Shown piece by piece: positions 7,521 through 13,472 of a stretch of DNA of 16,689 nucleotides. Below the pieces are notes generated by a model. That model had not been told where the DNA came from. It made no database searches and worked only from the letters and a program-made list of their open reading frames with translations. Position 1 is the stretch's first letter; every line of letters starts with the position of its first letter. The position numbers and the translations under genes are program-made. Origin of the DNA: JBDSLU01 sp031407765 (GTDB lineage Bacteria > Acidobacteriota > Vicinamibacteria > Vicinamibacterales > Vicinamibacteraceae); NCBI GenBank assembly GCA_031407765.1, contig JANOIR010000310.1, positions 1-16,689 on the forward strand, in the 5' to 3' direction.

Positions 7521-8146
7521 CCCTCCCGGGCAAGATCCGGGTTCTCAGCGTCGACGATCATCCGCTGCTGCGGGAAGGGATCGCGGCCGTGATCAACAGC
7601 CAGAGCGACATGCAGATCGTCGCCCAGGGCTCGACGGGCCGGGAAGCCATCCAGTGCTTCCGCGACCATCGGCCGGACGTGACGCTCATGGACCTCCGGA
7701 TGCCGGACCTCAGCGGGATCGACGCGTTGAGCGCGATCGTGGCCGAGTTCCCCGCGGCGCGCATCGTGATGCTGACCACCTTCGAGGGCGACGTCGAGAT
7801 CCAGCGCGCGTTCGCTGCCGGCGCGCGCGGTTATCTGTTGAAGAACTCGCCGCCGGCGGAGCTGGTCGACGCCGTGCGCCAGGTGCACGCCGGACGGAAG
7901 CGGATTCCGCACGAGATCGCGGCACAGCTCGCGGAACACATCACCGACGAGCCACTCACCGAGCGCGAGGTGGACGTCCTCCAGCACGTCGCTGGCGGCA
8001 ACCGCAACAAGGACGTCGCGGAATTGCTGTCGATTTCCGAGGAAACGGTGAAGGTCCACGTCAAGCACATCATGGAGAAGCTCGGCGCGAGCGATCGCAC
8101 CGGAGCTGTTGCGATCGCGGTGCGCCGCGGCATCATCCAGCTCTAA
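7517..8146 (+). CDS. NarL/LuxR-type response regulator, partner of the propeller kinase
   Basis: A 209-residue protein with an intact receiver (acidic pair D13-D14, phosphoacceptor D59 in LMDLRMPD, switch T88 or T89, K110 in YLLKN) and a C-terminal LuxR helix-turn-helix (about 148-205: LTEREVDVLQHVAGGNRNKD, then EETVKVHVKHIMEKLGA). It begins at ATG 7517, with GGAG about 8 bases upstream, and its ATGA overlaps the kinase stop at 7518-7520. That coupling and the HisKA_3 type of the kinase make it the near-certain phosphotransfer partner. Targets are unknown; autoregulation of the divergent region at 3141-3397 is a reasonable guess. Unlike the regulator at 2466-3140, all phosphorylation residues are present. 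Confidence 0.94.
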   Translation: MTLPGKIRVLSVDDHPLLREGIAAVINSQSDMQIVAQGSTGREAIQCFRDHRPDVTLMDLRMPDLSGIDALSAIVAEFPAARIVMLTTFEGDVEIQRAFAAGARGYLLKNSPPAELVDAVRQVHAGRKRIPHEIAAQLAEHITDEPLTEREVDVLQHVAGGNRNKDVAELLSISEETVKVHVKHIMEKLGASDRTGAVAIAVRRGIIQL

Positions 8147-8172
8147 GTGGTTTGCCGCACCGCGGATACCAC
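8147..8172 (+). other. Imperfect hairpin after the regulator stop codon
   Basis: GTGG, then CCGC-acc-GCGG, then CCAC can fold into an interrupted stem directly after the TAA. No T-run follows, so it is not a standard intrinsic terminator; it might protect the 3' end of the operon mRNA or mean nothing. The rest of the gap to 8282 shows no further clear feature except the AAGGAG ribosome site at 8270-8275. Confidence 0.2.
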
Positions 8173-8282
8173 AAAAGCGGTACGAACGGATTCCAGCCTC
8201 TAGGGATTCGCTCGCTCGCGGCTTTCCGTACGATCATGCCGGGCCCCTCGACCGTCAACGGCCCCTCACAAGGAGCACCGGC

Positions 8283-8699
8283 CTGCAGCGGTTCTTCTCG
8301 ACCTTCCCTGGGGGCTGGCCTGGCGCTGGTCTGCTCCTGCTGCGCGCCGTCGCAGGAGGAGCAGCGATCACACAAGGCGGATCATTCCTGGGGCATGCCG
8401 AACCCGTCAGCGGCGCGTGGACGCTCGGCGGACTGGCCGTGCTGAGCGGCGTCGCGCTCGTGGCCGGCGTGCTCACTCCCGGCGCCGCGGTGGGCGTGAG
8501 CCTGTTCACCCTGGCCATCGCCGCTACCCGGGCATCACCCCTCGCCGCCACCGGCACGGAGTGGCCGTCGGCAGCGTTCGTGGCCGCAGACGCCATCGCG
8601 CTGGCCATGCTGGGGCCGGGCGCGCACTCGGTCGACGCCTGGCTGTTCGGACGGCGCGAGATCGTCATTCCCGACGATCCCCGACGCCACGCCCGGTAA
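8283..8699 (+). CDS. DoxX-like small membrane protein, probable CTG start
   Basis: A protein of about 138 residues with four hydrophobic segments (PGAGLLLLRAVAGGAAI; LGGLAVLSGVALVAGVLTPG; AAVGVSLFTLAIAATRA; AAFVAADAIALAMLGPG) and a short polar tail, matching DoxX-like/DUF proteins in length and hydrophobic pattern. The frame is open upstream to 8109, but those codons lie within the preceding regulator gene and give an unstructured Arg/Pro stretch. AAGGAG at 8270-8275 lies 7 bases before an in-frame CTG (8283). Starting there gives MQRFFSTFPGGWPGAGLLLL, which fits what I recall of relatives that open MQRLFS-FPGG. No ATG, GTG or TTG is suitably placed. DoxX-type proteins have varied redox-linked or quinone-related roles; function here is unknown. 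It is probably cotranscribed with the hydrolase 51 bp downstream. Confidence 0.75.
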   Translation: MQRFFSTFPGGWPGAGLLLLRAVAGGAAITQGGSFLGHAEPVSGAWTLGGLAVLSGVALVAGVLTPGAAVGVSLFTLAIAATRASPLAATGTEWPSAAFVAADAIALAMLGPGAHSVDAWLFGRREIVIPDDPRRHAR

Positions 8700-8750
8700 C
8701 TCGATCGAGGTAGCCGTGTCCCCTGCCGTCTGGCCAACCAAGGAGCTGCC

Positions 8751-9605
8751 ATGAGTATTGCTGTCGCCATCGCCCCCCGTGAAGAACGCGTGCCGGTCCG
8801 GAGCGGGCTGCAGATTTTCATCCGTTCCTGGATCCCCGCCGCCAAGCCGCGCGCAATCGTCGGCATCGTGCACGGCGTGAAGTCGCACAGCGGCTACTAC
8901 CATTGGGCCGCGAAGCAACTGGTGGCCCAGGGTTTCGCAGTCTACGCGCTCGACCTGCACGGACGCGGCCAGTCCGACGGCGAACGGTTCTACCTGGAGC
9001 AGATGTCGGACTACGTCGACGACGCGCACACGCTCGTCACGCTGGCAAAGGGCCGGCATCCGTCGGTGCCGTTCTTCCTGCTCGGGCACAGCGCCGGTGG
9101 CGTGGTCTCCTCCGTGTACACGCTCGAGCACCAGGCGGAGCTGGCGGGGTTCATCTGCGAGAGCTTCGCCTTCCAGGTCTACGCGCCTGACATCGCGCTC
9201 ACTGTCGTCAAGGGGCTGAGCCACGTCGTCCCGCACGTGCACGTGCTGAACCTGAAGACCGAGGACTTTTCGCGAGATCCGGCAGCGGTGCAGGCGATGC
9301 TGGACGATCCGTTGATTGCCAACGAATCGCAGCCGACCAACACCGTCGCCGAGCTCGCCCGGGCCGACGAGCGCCTGAAGCGCGAGTTCCCGCTCATCAC
9401 GCTGCCCGTGCTGATCCTGCATGGCACCGCGGACAAGGTCACGAGGCCGGGCGGTAGCCAGTTCTTCTACCAGACCGCGGGATCCAGCGACAAGACGCTG
9501 AAGCTGTACGACGGCCACGCGCACGACCTGCTCAACGACTTCGGCCGGGAAGGCGTCATGGGGGACATCGTCACGTGGATCGCGGCGCGGCTACCCGCCG
9601 CGTAG
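8751..9605 (+). CDS. Alpha/beta hydrolase, monoacylglycerol-lipase/lysophospholipase-like
   Basis: A 284-residue protein of the Hydrolase_4 (serine aminopeptidase S33-like) type with a full catalytic triad: Ser114 in GHSAGG, Asp228 in LHGTADKVT and His258 in YDGHAHDLL. The oxyanion-side motif VHGVKSHSGYY lies near residues 40-50, and LDLHGRGQSDGER is the family signature. Length and motif order match bacterial monoglyceride lipases, which split monoacylglycerols or lysophospholipids; the real substrate is not proven. No signal peptide is seen, so it is likely cytoplasmic. An AAGGAG ribosome site lies just upstream of ATG 8751. It follows the DoxX-like gene on the same strand. Confidence 0.93.
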   Translation: MSIAVAIAPREERVPVRSGLQIFIRSWIPAAKPRAIVGIVHGVKSHSGYYHWAAKQLVAQGFAVYALDLHGRGQSDGERFYLEQMSDYVDDAHTLVTLAKGRHPSVPFFLLGHSAGGVVSSVYTLEHQAELAGFICESFAFQVYAPDIALTVVKGLSHVVPHVHVLNLKTEDFSRDPAAVQAMLDDPLIANESQPTNTVAELARADERLKREFPLITLPVLILHGTADKVTRPGGSQFFYQTAGSSDKTLKLYDGHAHDLLNDFGREGVMGDIVTWIAARLPAA

Positions 9606-9627
9606 GGTAGGGCGCGGAGCGAGCACC

Positions 9628-9747
9628 ATGCGCGGCGGGCGAGGCGAGAACGGCCTGCTGACGGAGCTCCCCTCACTCGACGCGATCCTCCATCGCCACG
9701 CGGTGGATCTGGCGGCCGACTTCACGGCGTATCGGAACCAAGCAGCC
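9628..9747 (+). pseudogene. Possible 5' fragment of an interrupted gene
   Basis: After a purine-rich ribosome site (GGAGCGAG) and ATG 9628, the frame reads LLTELPSLDAILHRHAVDLA, then ADFTAYRNQ, a plausible helical N-terminus. The AYRN segment resembles the start of conserved hypothetical proteins that continue AYRNHVYR, but I cannot name the family securely. After about 9740 the residues become Arg/Gly/Ser-rich and the frame ends at 9822, in DNA adjoining the transposase relic. The simplest reading is a gene cut near 9740 by an insertion and later deletion. The downstream part of such a gene was not found in the window. Low to moderate confidence. Confidence 0.35.
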
Positions 9748-9850
9748 CGTGGTGAAGGCCGTTCCTCTCGAGCGAATGTGCACCACCGCGAATCTCGCCA
9801 TGGAGTCACACTCCGGCCGTGAGAGCGTCGGGCGGAAGACCCATGACCGT

Positions 9851-10082
9851 CTACCCCTTGTCGCCGACCACCTCTTGCAGGCCGTCGCCAGCTGGCCGCA
9901 CGATCTCGATCAGCTCGGCCGCTTTGATCAGCGTCTCGATGCTCGTCTCCGGGTCGCCGTCATCGGCGTCCTGTACGGTCACGCCGACAATGACACCGGT
10001 CTCGAGGATCAAGAATCTGATTCAGTCGCGCGTAGAACGGATGCGCGGCACTGCGCGGCAGGTCCTGGTCGGCCACCCACAT
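9851..10082 (-). pseudogene. Transposase relic, internally deleted
   Basis: Reading leftward from ATG at 10082, the first 23 residues (MWVADQDLPRSAAHPFYARL, then NQI) match the start of a group of DDE insertion-sequence transposases that I recall as beginning MWVxxxxLPRxAxHPFYxRLN. At about 10013-10016 the frame jumps, and the next frame encodes LETGVIVGVTVQDADDGDPE, continuing SIETLIKAAELIEIVRPAG and EVVGDKG, the middle catalytic part of such transposases before the DKGYHS motif. The expected Tyr after DKG is a TAG stop at 9851-9853. More than half of the normal protein is missing between the two pieces, so the element is dead. Traces may continue leftward to about 9750, but they are too weak to call. 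The exact IS family and its terminal repeats could not be determined. Confidence 0.72.
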
Positions 10083-10195
10083 GGACGCTTGCTTCGGGCG
10101 GCGCCGTCGTGTGCCCATCGAAATGCGCGACAGTGTCGTACACGCGATCGATCGTGTCGATCGCTAACCACTGGTAAAGGCGGAGCGGGGACAAG
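10083..10195. other. Gap with an 8-bp stem-loop upstream of the DUF7660-like gene
   Basis: GCGATCGA (10144-10151) and TCGATCGC (10157-10164) are perfect reverse complements with a 5-nt loop, about 30 bp before the ATG at 10196. It may be an operator, an RNA hairpin or part of the old insertion-sequence end. The remaining bases show no gene I can support. Confidence 0.35.
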
Positions 10196-10429
10196 ATGAC
10201 AGAGGCACAGTCTCGAGAGGACTTCGTGAGCGCCGTTCGCGCCTTATCGCACGCGGCGCAGAACGGTGACGCAGCAGAGATGAACCTCGACGTGCCTCGC
10301 TATCTTGAGGCGGTGAGCGCGTGGACCAATGACATGCCCGGCTGGTTTGCAAACGAGGGCCAGCCGACCCCAGAACCGAGTTGGTCGCTGTTTGCAACCA
10401 TTCTCCAAGCAGCTCTCATTTACGAGTGA
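10196..10429 (+). CDS. Small DUF7660-like protein
   Basis: A 77-residue acidic protein beginning MTEAQSREDFVSAVRALSHA. It contains NLDVPRYLEAVSAWTNDMPG, then WFANEG, and ends SWSLFATILQAALIYE. The order REDF-V near the start, L-x-x-Y/F-L-E-A-x-x-A-W, a D-M-x-G-(W/Y)-(F/Y)-A-N turn, a P-x-P-x-W linker and a final F-A-x-I-L-x-A-A-x-x-Y-E helix is what I recall for DUF7660 proteins, and the length matches. GGAGCGGGGAC lies directly upstream of the ATG. Such proteins are common as stray small genes near mobile or polymorphic loci; no biochemical role is established. Here it stands immediately beside a transposase relic, consistent with a mobile-DNA neighbourhood. Real gene: fairly sure. Family name: moderately sure. 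Confidence 0.75.
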   Translation: MTEAQSREDFVSAVRALSHAAQNGDAAEMNLDVPRYLEAVSAWTNDMPGWFANEGQPTPEPSWSLFATILQAALIYE

Positions 10430-10443
10430 AGGACGTCGCCCTC

Positions 10444-10469
10444 GGCACCGCCAGCGCCGTAACGGTGCC
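10444..10469 (+). terminator. Possible terminator-like hairpin after the DUF7660-like gene
   Basis: GGCACCG (10444-10450) pairs perfectly with CGGTGCC (10463-10469) across a 12-nt loop, 14 bp after the TGA at 10429. No T-run follows, so it is not a standard intrinsic terminator. A second small hairpin, CCGCG-AATAA-CGCGG, lies at 10497-10511. I see no gene between 10430 and 10659. Confidence 0.3.
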
Positions 10470-10566
10470 TGCGCGATGCCCCGCCCGGGAATTCTGCCGC
10501 GAATAACGCGGACAGGACACTAGGTTCGAAACGGCCAGGTGGCTCGAGCCGACACCATCGTCCAAT

Positions 10567-10641
10567 AGCACCGGCGCGAGCGCGATGCTCAAATGCCGAC
10601 ATCGGTCGCCGGTGCTGCGCCAGGGCGCAGCCCCGGCGACC
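10567..10641 (+). promoter_or_regulatory. Leader with two competing RNA structures before the metallo-hydrolase gene
   Basis: Structure A is a hairpin at 10604-10641. GGTCGCCGG (10604-10612) pairs with CCGGCGACC (10633-10641), and after one T-C mismatch GCTGCGC (10614-10620) pairs with GCGCAGC (10625-10631), closing on a CAGG tetraloop: 16 base pairs. Structure B pairs AGCACCGGCG (10567-10576) with CGCCGGTGCT (10607-10616), 10 perfect pairs that use most of the left arm of structure A, so the two exclude each other. Structure A ends 6 bases before the AAGGAG ribosome site (10648-10653). This resembles a switchable leader or a strong attenuating hairpin. GC-rich DNA favours chance pairing, so the switching role is inference. 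Confidence 0.5.
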
Positions 10642-10659
10642 ACGATGAAGGAGCGTTCC

Positions 10660-11745
10660 ATGAGAGCCGTCATTCGTCGCACGCTGACGCGGCGCTACGC
10701 GTCCGCGATCGCCGCCGCCAGCTTGTCCGTCGCTGGCGCCGGCTTCCTTGCCGCAGTGGGCGTCGGCGCGCGCGGCGACGTGGGCGTGGGGACGCCCGGC
10801 CTTCCCTATGCCGCGATGCCGGAGCTCGCTCCGATTGGCGTCCGCGTCGATCGCTACCTCGACATCCCCGAGTCCGCGAAAGGCCCGGTGGTCGATCCGG
10901 CGAAAGGCTACCGGACCGAGAAGCTCGGCGCCGGCCTGTACATGATCACCGACGGCGCCTACCAGTCGATGTTCATGACCTACGAGACCGGCGTGGTCGT
11001 CGTGGACACGCCGCCGTCCTACGCGGCGCGCATCCGGCAGGCAATCGCCGAGGTGAGCGACAAGCCCATCACGCACCTCGTCTACAGCCACTACCACAGC
11101 GATCACATCGGCGGGGCACGGACGCTGGGCGGCACGCCGATCATCATCGCGCACCGCGACACGAACCGGCTGCTGGCGCGGGATGCCGATCCGAACCGGC
11201 CGCTCGCCTCGGTCACCTTCGACGACCGCCACCGGCTCGAGGTTGGCACCCAGGTCCTCGAGCTGTCCTACCACGGCGTCGCGCACGCGCCCGGCAACAT
11301 CTTCATCCACGCGCCGAAGCAGCGGACGCTGATGGTGGTCGACGTGATCTTCCCGGGCTGGATGCCCTGGCGCCGGTTCGCCGTCGCGCAGGACGTTCCC
11401 GGGTACTTCGGCCAGGTGGAGACGATCAGCCGCTGGTCCTTCGACACCCTCGTCGGCGGGCACGTCGGACGTACCGGAACGCCGGCCGACGTGGCGACGC
11501 AGCGCGCGTTCATGCAGGACCTGAAGGCGGCGGCGGAGACGGCGTTGAAGACGACCGTGCCGGCGGAAGGGCTCGCCGCGGCAGACCTCGGCAATCCATG
11601 GGCCGTGTTCGATCACTACATCGATCGCGTCGCGGTGAGCTGCGTCAACCAGCTGACGCCGAAGTGGTCGCGCCGGCTCGCGGCCTACGACGTCTACATC
11701 TGGGACCAGTGCTACGCGATGGAGCAGAGCCTGCGGATCGACTGA
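10660..11745 (+). CDS. Exported metallo-beta-lactamase-fold hydrolase
   Basis: A 361-residue protein starting MRAVIRRTLTRRYASAIAAA, a basic N-terminus and hydrophobic segment typical of an export signal or membrane anchor. The MBL domain spans about residues 85-300, with zinc ligands H144, H146, D148 and H149 (YSHYHSDHIGG), H209 (GVAHAPGN), D228 (VVDVIF) and H268 (GGHVGRTG). All are present, so it should be an active metal hydrolase. Its C-terminal 60 residues include DLGNPWAVFDHYIDRVA, an added helical tail. The substrate is unknown; a true beta-lactamase is only one option among lactonases, esterases and others. The start at 10660 has AAGGAG six bases upstream; an in-frame ATG at 10645 lacks that. 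It heads a run of exported proteins, 48 bp ahead of the fusion gene, behind the structured leader. Confidence 0.92.
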   Translation: MRAVIRRTLTRRYASAIAAASLSVAGAGFLAAVGVGARGDVGVGTPGLPYAAMPELAPIGVRVDRYLDIPESAKGPVVDPAKGYRTEKLGAGLYMITDGAYQSMFMTYETGVVVVDTPPSYAARIRQAIAEVSDKPITHLVYSHYHSDHIGGARTLGGTPIIIAHRDTNRLLARDADPNRPLASVTFDDRHRLEVGTQVLELSYHGVAHAPGNIFIHAPKQRTLMVVDVIFPGWMPWRRFAVAQDVPGYFGQVETISRWSFDTLVGGHVGRTGTPADVATQRAFMQDLKAAAETALKTTVPAEGLAAADLGNPWAVFDHYIDRVAVSCVNQLTPKWSRRLAAYDVYIWDQCYAMEQSLRID

Positions 11746-11763
11746 ACCTGGCAGTCACTCCGT

Positions 11764-11778
11764 CATCGGGGTGACACG
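11764..11778 (+). promoter_or_regulatory. 15-bp element shared with the lipoprotein leader
   Basis: CATCGGGGTGACACG here matches CATCGGCGTGACACG at 3344-3358 with one mismatch. Each copy is preceded by GTCACTC (at 11754 and 3336), so GTCAC and GTGAC half-sites face each other in both places (12-nt spacing here, 10-nt there). Both copies lie in 5' leaders, 15 and 39 bp before the start codons. A common regulator is a fair hypothesis. Confidence 0.4.
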
Positions 11779-11793
11779 CGCGAGGAGATACCC

Positions 11794-13467
11794 ATGATGT
11801 CCCGAAGCCTTCTGGCAGCGCCCCTCTTGGCCGCCGCGCTCGTGCCGCTCGGCGCAGATCGAATGTCAGTGGCGCAGGCGCCGCAGCCGGGAATCCGGCG
11901 GATCGATCTTCAGCGGCACGATCTGGGAGTCCCCGGACGCGAAGTCGTCCAGGTGCGCGTCGAGTTCGATCCCGGCGTCGCGTTCGGCCGGCACTCGCAT
12001 CCCGGCGAGGAAATCGTCAACATCCTGGAGGGCTCCCTGCAGTACGAACTGGACGGCAAGCCGCCGGTGACTCTCGAGGCCGGCGGCGTCCTGTTCATTC
12101 CTGCCGGAACGATCCACGCGGCGAAGAACGTCGGCCGCGGCAGCGGCGCGGAGCTCGCCACCTACATCGTCGAGAAGGGCAAGCCGCTCGTCGTCATGGC
12201 CGCGCCAGCCGCCGCTGCCAACGGGCCGGCCTCGCCCACCGCGGATGTGGCAAGCGACACGGCGATTCGCCCATTTCGCGTCAACGTGCCCGCGGCCGAC
12301 CTCGCCGACCTGAAGCGGCGTCTCGCCGCGACCCGCTGGCCGGACAAGGAGACGGTCGCCGATCGATCGCAGGGTGCGCCCCTGGCGCTGCTCCAGGAGC
12401 TGGTCCGCCACTGGGGCACCAGCTACGACTGGCGGAAGGCAGAGGAGAAGCTGAACGCCTACCCGCAGTTCATGACCCGGATCGACGGGGTCGACATCCA
12501 CTTCATCCACGTCCGCTCCCGGCATCCGAACGCCCTGCCGGTGCTGATCTCGCACGGGTGGCCCGGATCGGTCTTCGAACAGATCAAACTGATCGGTCCG
12601 CTGACCGACCCCACCAGCTTTGGCGGCCGGGCCGAGGACGCCTTCGACGTGGTGATCCCGTCCCTTCCCGGCTTCGGCTTCTCGGCCAGGCCCACCGAGG
12701 TCGGCTGGGGCCTGGAACGCATCGGCCAGTCGTTCGACGTGCTCATGAAGCGGCTGGGATACACGCGCTACGTCGCCCAGGGCGGCGACTGGGGCTCCGG
12801 CATCGTCCAGGCCATGGCGCGGCAGGCTCCGTCGGGCCTGCTTGGCATCCACACCAACCTTCCATCGGTGATCCCGGCCGACGTCGCCGCTGCGCTCGGC
12901 GGCGGGCCTGTGCCCGAAGGGCTGTCCGAGCAGGAACGGACGGTCGTCGAGACGCTGCGGGCATCCGGCCGTGCTGGCAACCGGTCCTACGTGCAGATGA
13001 TGAATGCGCGGCCGCAGGCTGTCGCCTACGGCATGACAGACTCCCCCGCCGGCCTCGCCGGCTGGATGCTCGTCCATCCGGGCTTCGCGCACTGGGCGTA
13101 CGGCAACGCTCCCGCGCAGTCGCCGACGCGGGACGACGTCCTGGACAACTTCACCCTCTACTGGCTGACCAACAGCGCGGCATCGGCGGCACGAATCTAC
13201 TGGGAGAACCGGGGACGGGATCTCCTCAACGCGGCCGCGCAGCACACCAGCGAGATCACCGTGCCGGTGGCCATCACGGTGTTCCCGGACGAGGTGTTGC
13301 TCGCCCCTGAGACGTGGGCCCGGCGCGCCTTCCGCAACCTGATCTACTTCCACCACGCCGATCGGGGTGGCCATTTCGCGGCCTGGGAGCATCCGGAGGT
13401 CTTCGCCGGCGAGCTCCGCGCCGCCTTCCGAACACTCCGGGACGCGCAGTCGTACTCCAAGCGGTGA
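11794..13467 (+). CDS. Exported cupin-epoxide hydrolase fusion
   Basis: A 557-residue protein. A signal peptide (about 1-29, MMSRSLLAAPLLAAALVPLG) precedes a cupin domain (about 35-130) with H67 and H69 (GRHSHPGEE), a Glu at about 73 and H108 (PAGTIHAAKN) as metal ligands. An Ala/Pro linker leads to a microsomal-type epoxide hydrolase: an EHN N-terminal domain (about 160-245: RPFRVNVPAADLADLKRRLA) and an alpha/beta-hydrolase domain with H254-GWPGS, nucleophile D332 in QGGDWGSG, acidic VFPDEV near 500 and H527 in RGGHFAAWE. The triad looks complete, so epoxide or juvenile-hormone-type ester hydrolysis is likely, with a metal-binding cupin alongside. Most bacterial epoxide hydrolases of this type are about 380-420 residues and lack the cupin. 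A GAGGAG ribosome site precedes ATG 11794. It lies 5 bp before the redoxin gene and 48 bp after the MBL gene, so a joint operon is likely. Confidence 0.93.
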   Translation: MMSRSLLAAPLLAAALVPLGADRMSVAQAPQPGIRRIDLQRHDLGVPGREVVQVRVEFDPGVAFGRHSHPGEEIVNILEGSLQYELDGKPPVTLEAGGVLFIPAGTIHAAKNVGRGSGAELATYIVEKGKPLVVMAAPAAAANGPASPTADVASDTAIRPFRVNVPAADLADLKRRLAATRWPDKETVADRSQGAPLALLQELVRHWGTSYDWRKAEEKLNAYPQFMTRIDGVDIHFIHVRSRHPNALPVLISHGWPGSVFEQIKLIGPLTDPTSFGGRAEDAFDVVIPSLPGFGFSARPTEVGWGLERIGQSFDVLMKRLGYTRYVAQGGDWGSGIVQAMARQAPSGLLGIHTNLPSVIPADVAAALGGGPVPEGLSEQERTVVETLRASGRAGNRSYVQMMNARPQAVAYGMTDSPAGLAGWMLVHPGFAHWAYGNAPAQSPTRDDVLDNFTLYWLTNSAASAARIYWENRGRDLLNAAAQHTSEITVPVAITVFPDEVLLAPETWARRAFRNLIYFHHADRGGHFAAWEHPEVFAGELRAAFRTLRDAQSYSKR

Positions 13468-13472
13468 CGACC

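Noticed and set aside
8147..8172. The hairpin after the NarL-type regulator as an intrinsic terminator
   Set aside because: The stem is interrupted and no T-run follows on the coding strand; listed only as a weak structure.
10009..10194. A minus-strand frame of 61 codons between the transposase relic and the DUF7660-like gene
   Set aside because: It needs a TTG start inside the ribosome-site region of the opposite gene, overlaps the transposase relic in another frame, and shows no family motif.
11866..13392. A 508-codon antisense frame opposite the cupin/epoxide hydrolase
   Set aside because: The sense strand has complete catalytic motifs; the antisense product has none and is a shadow.
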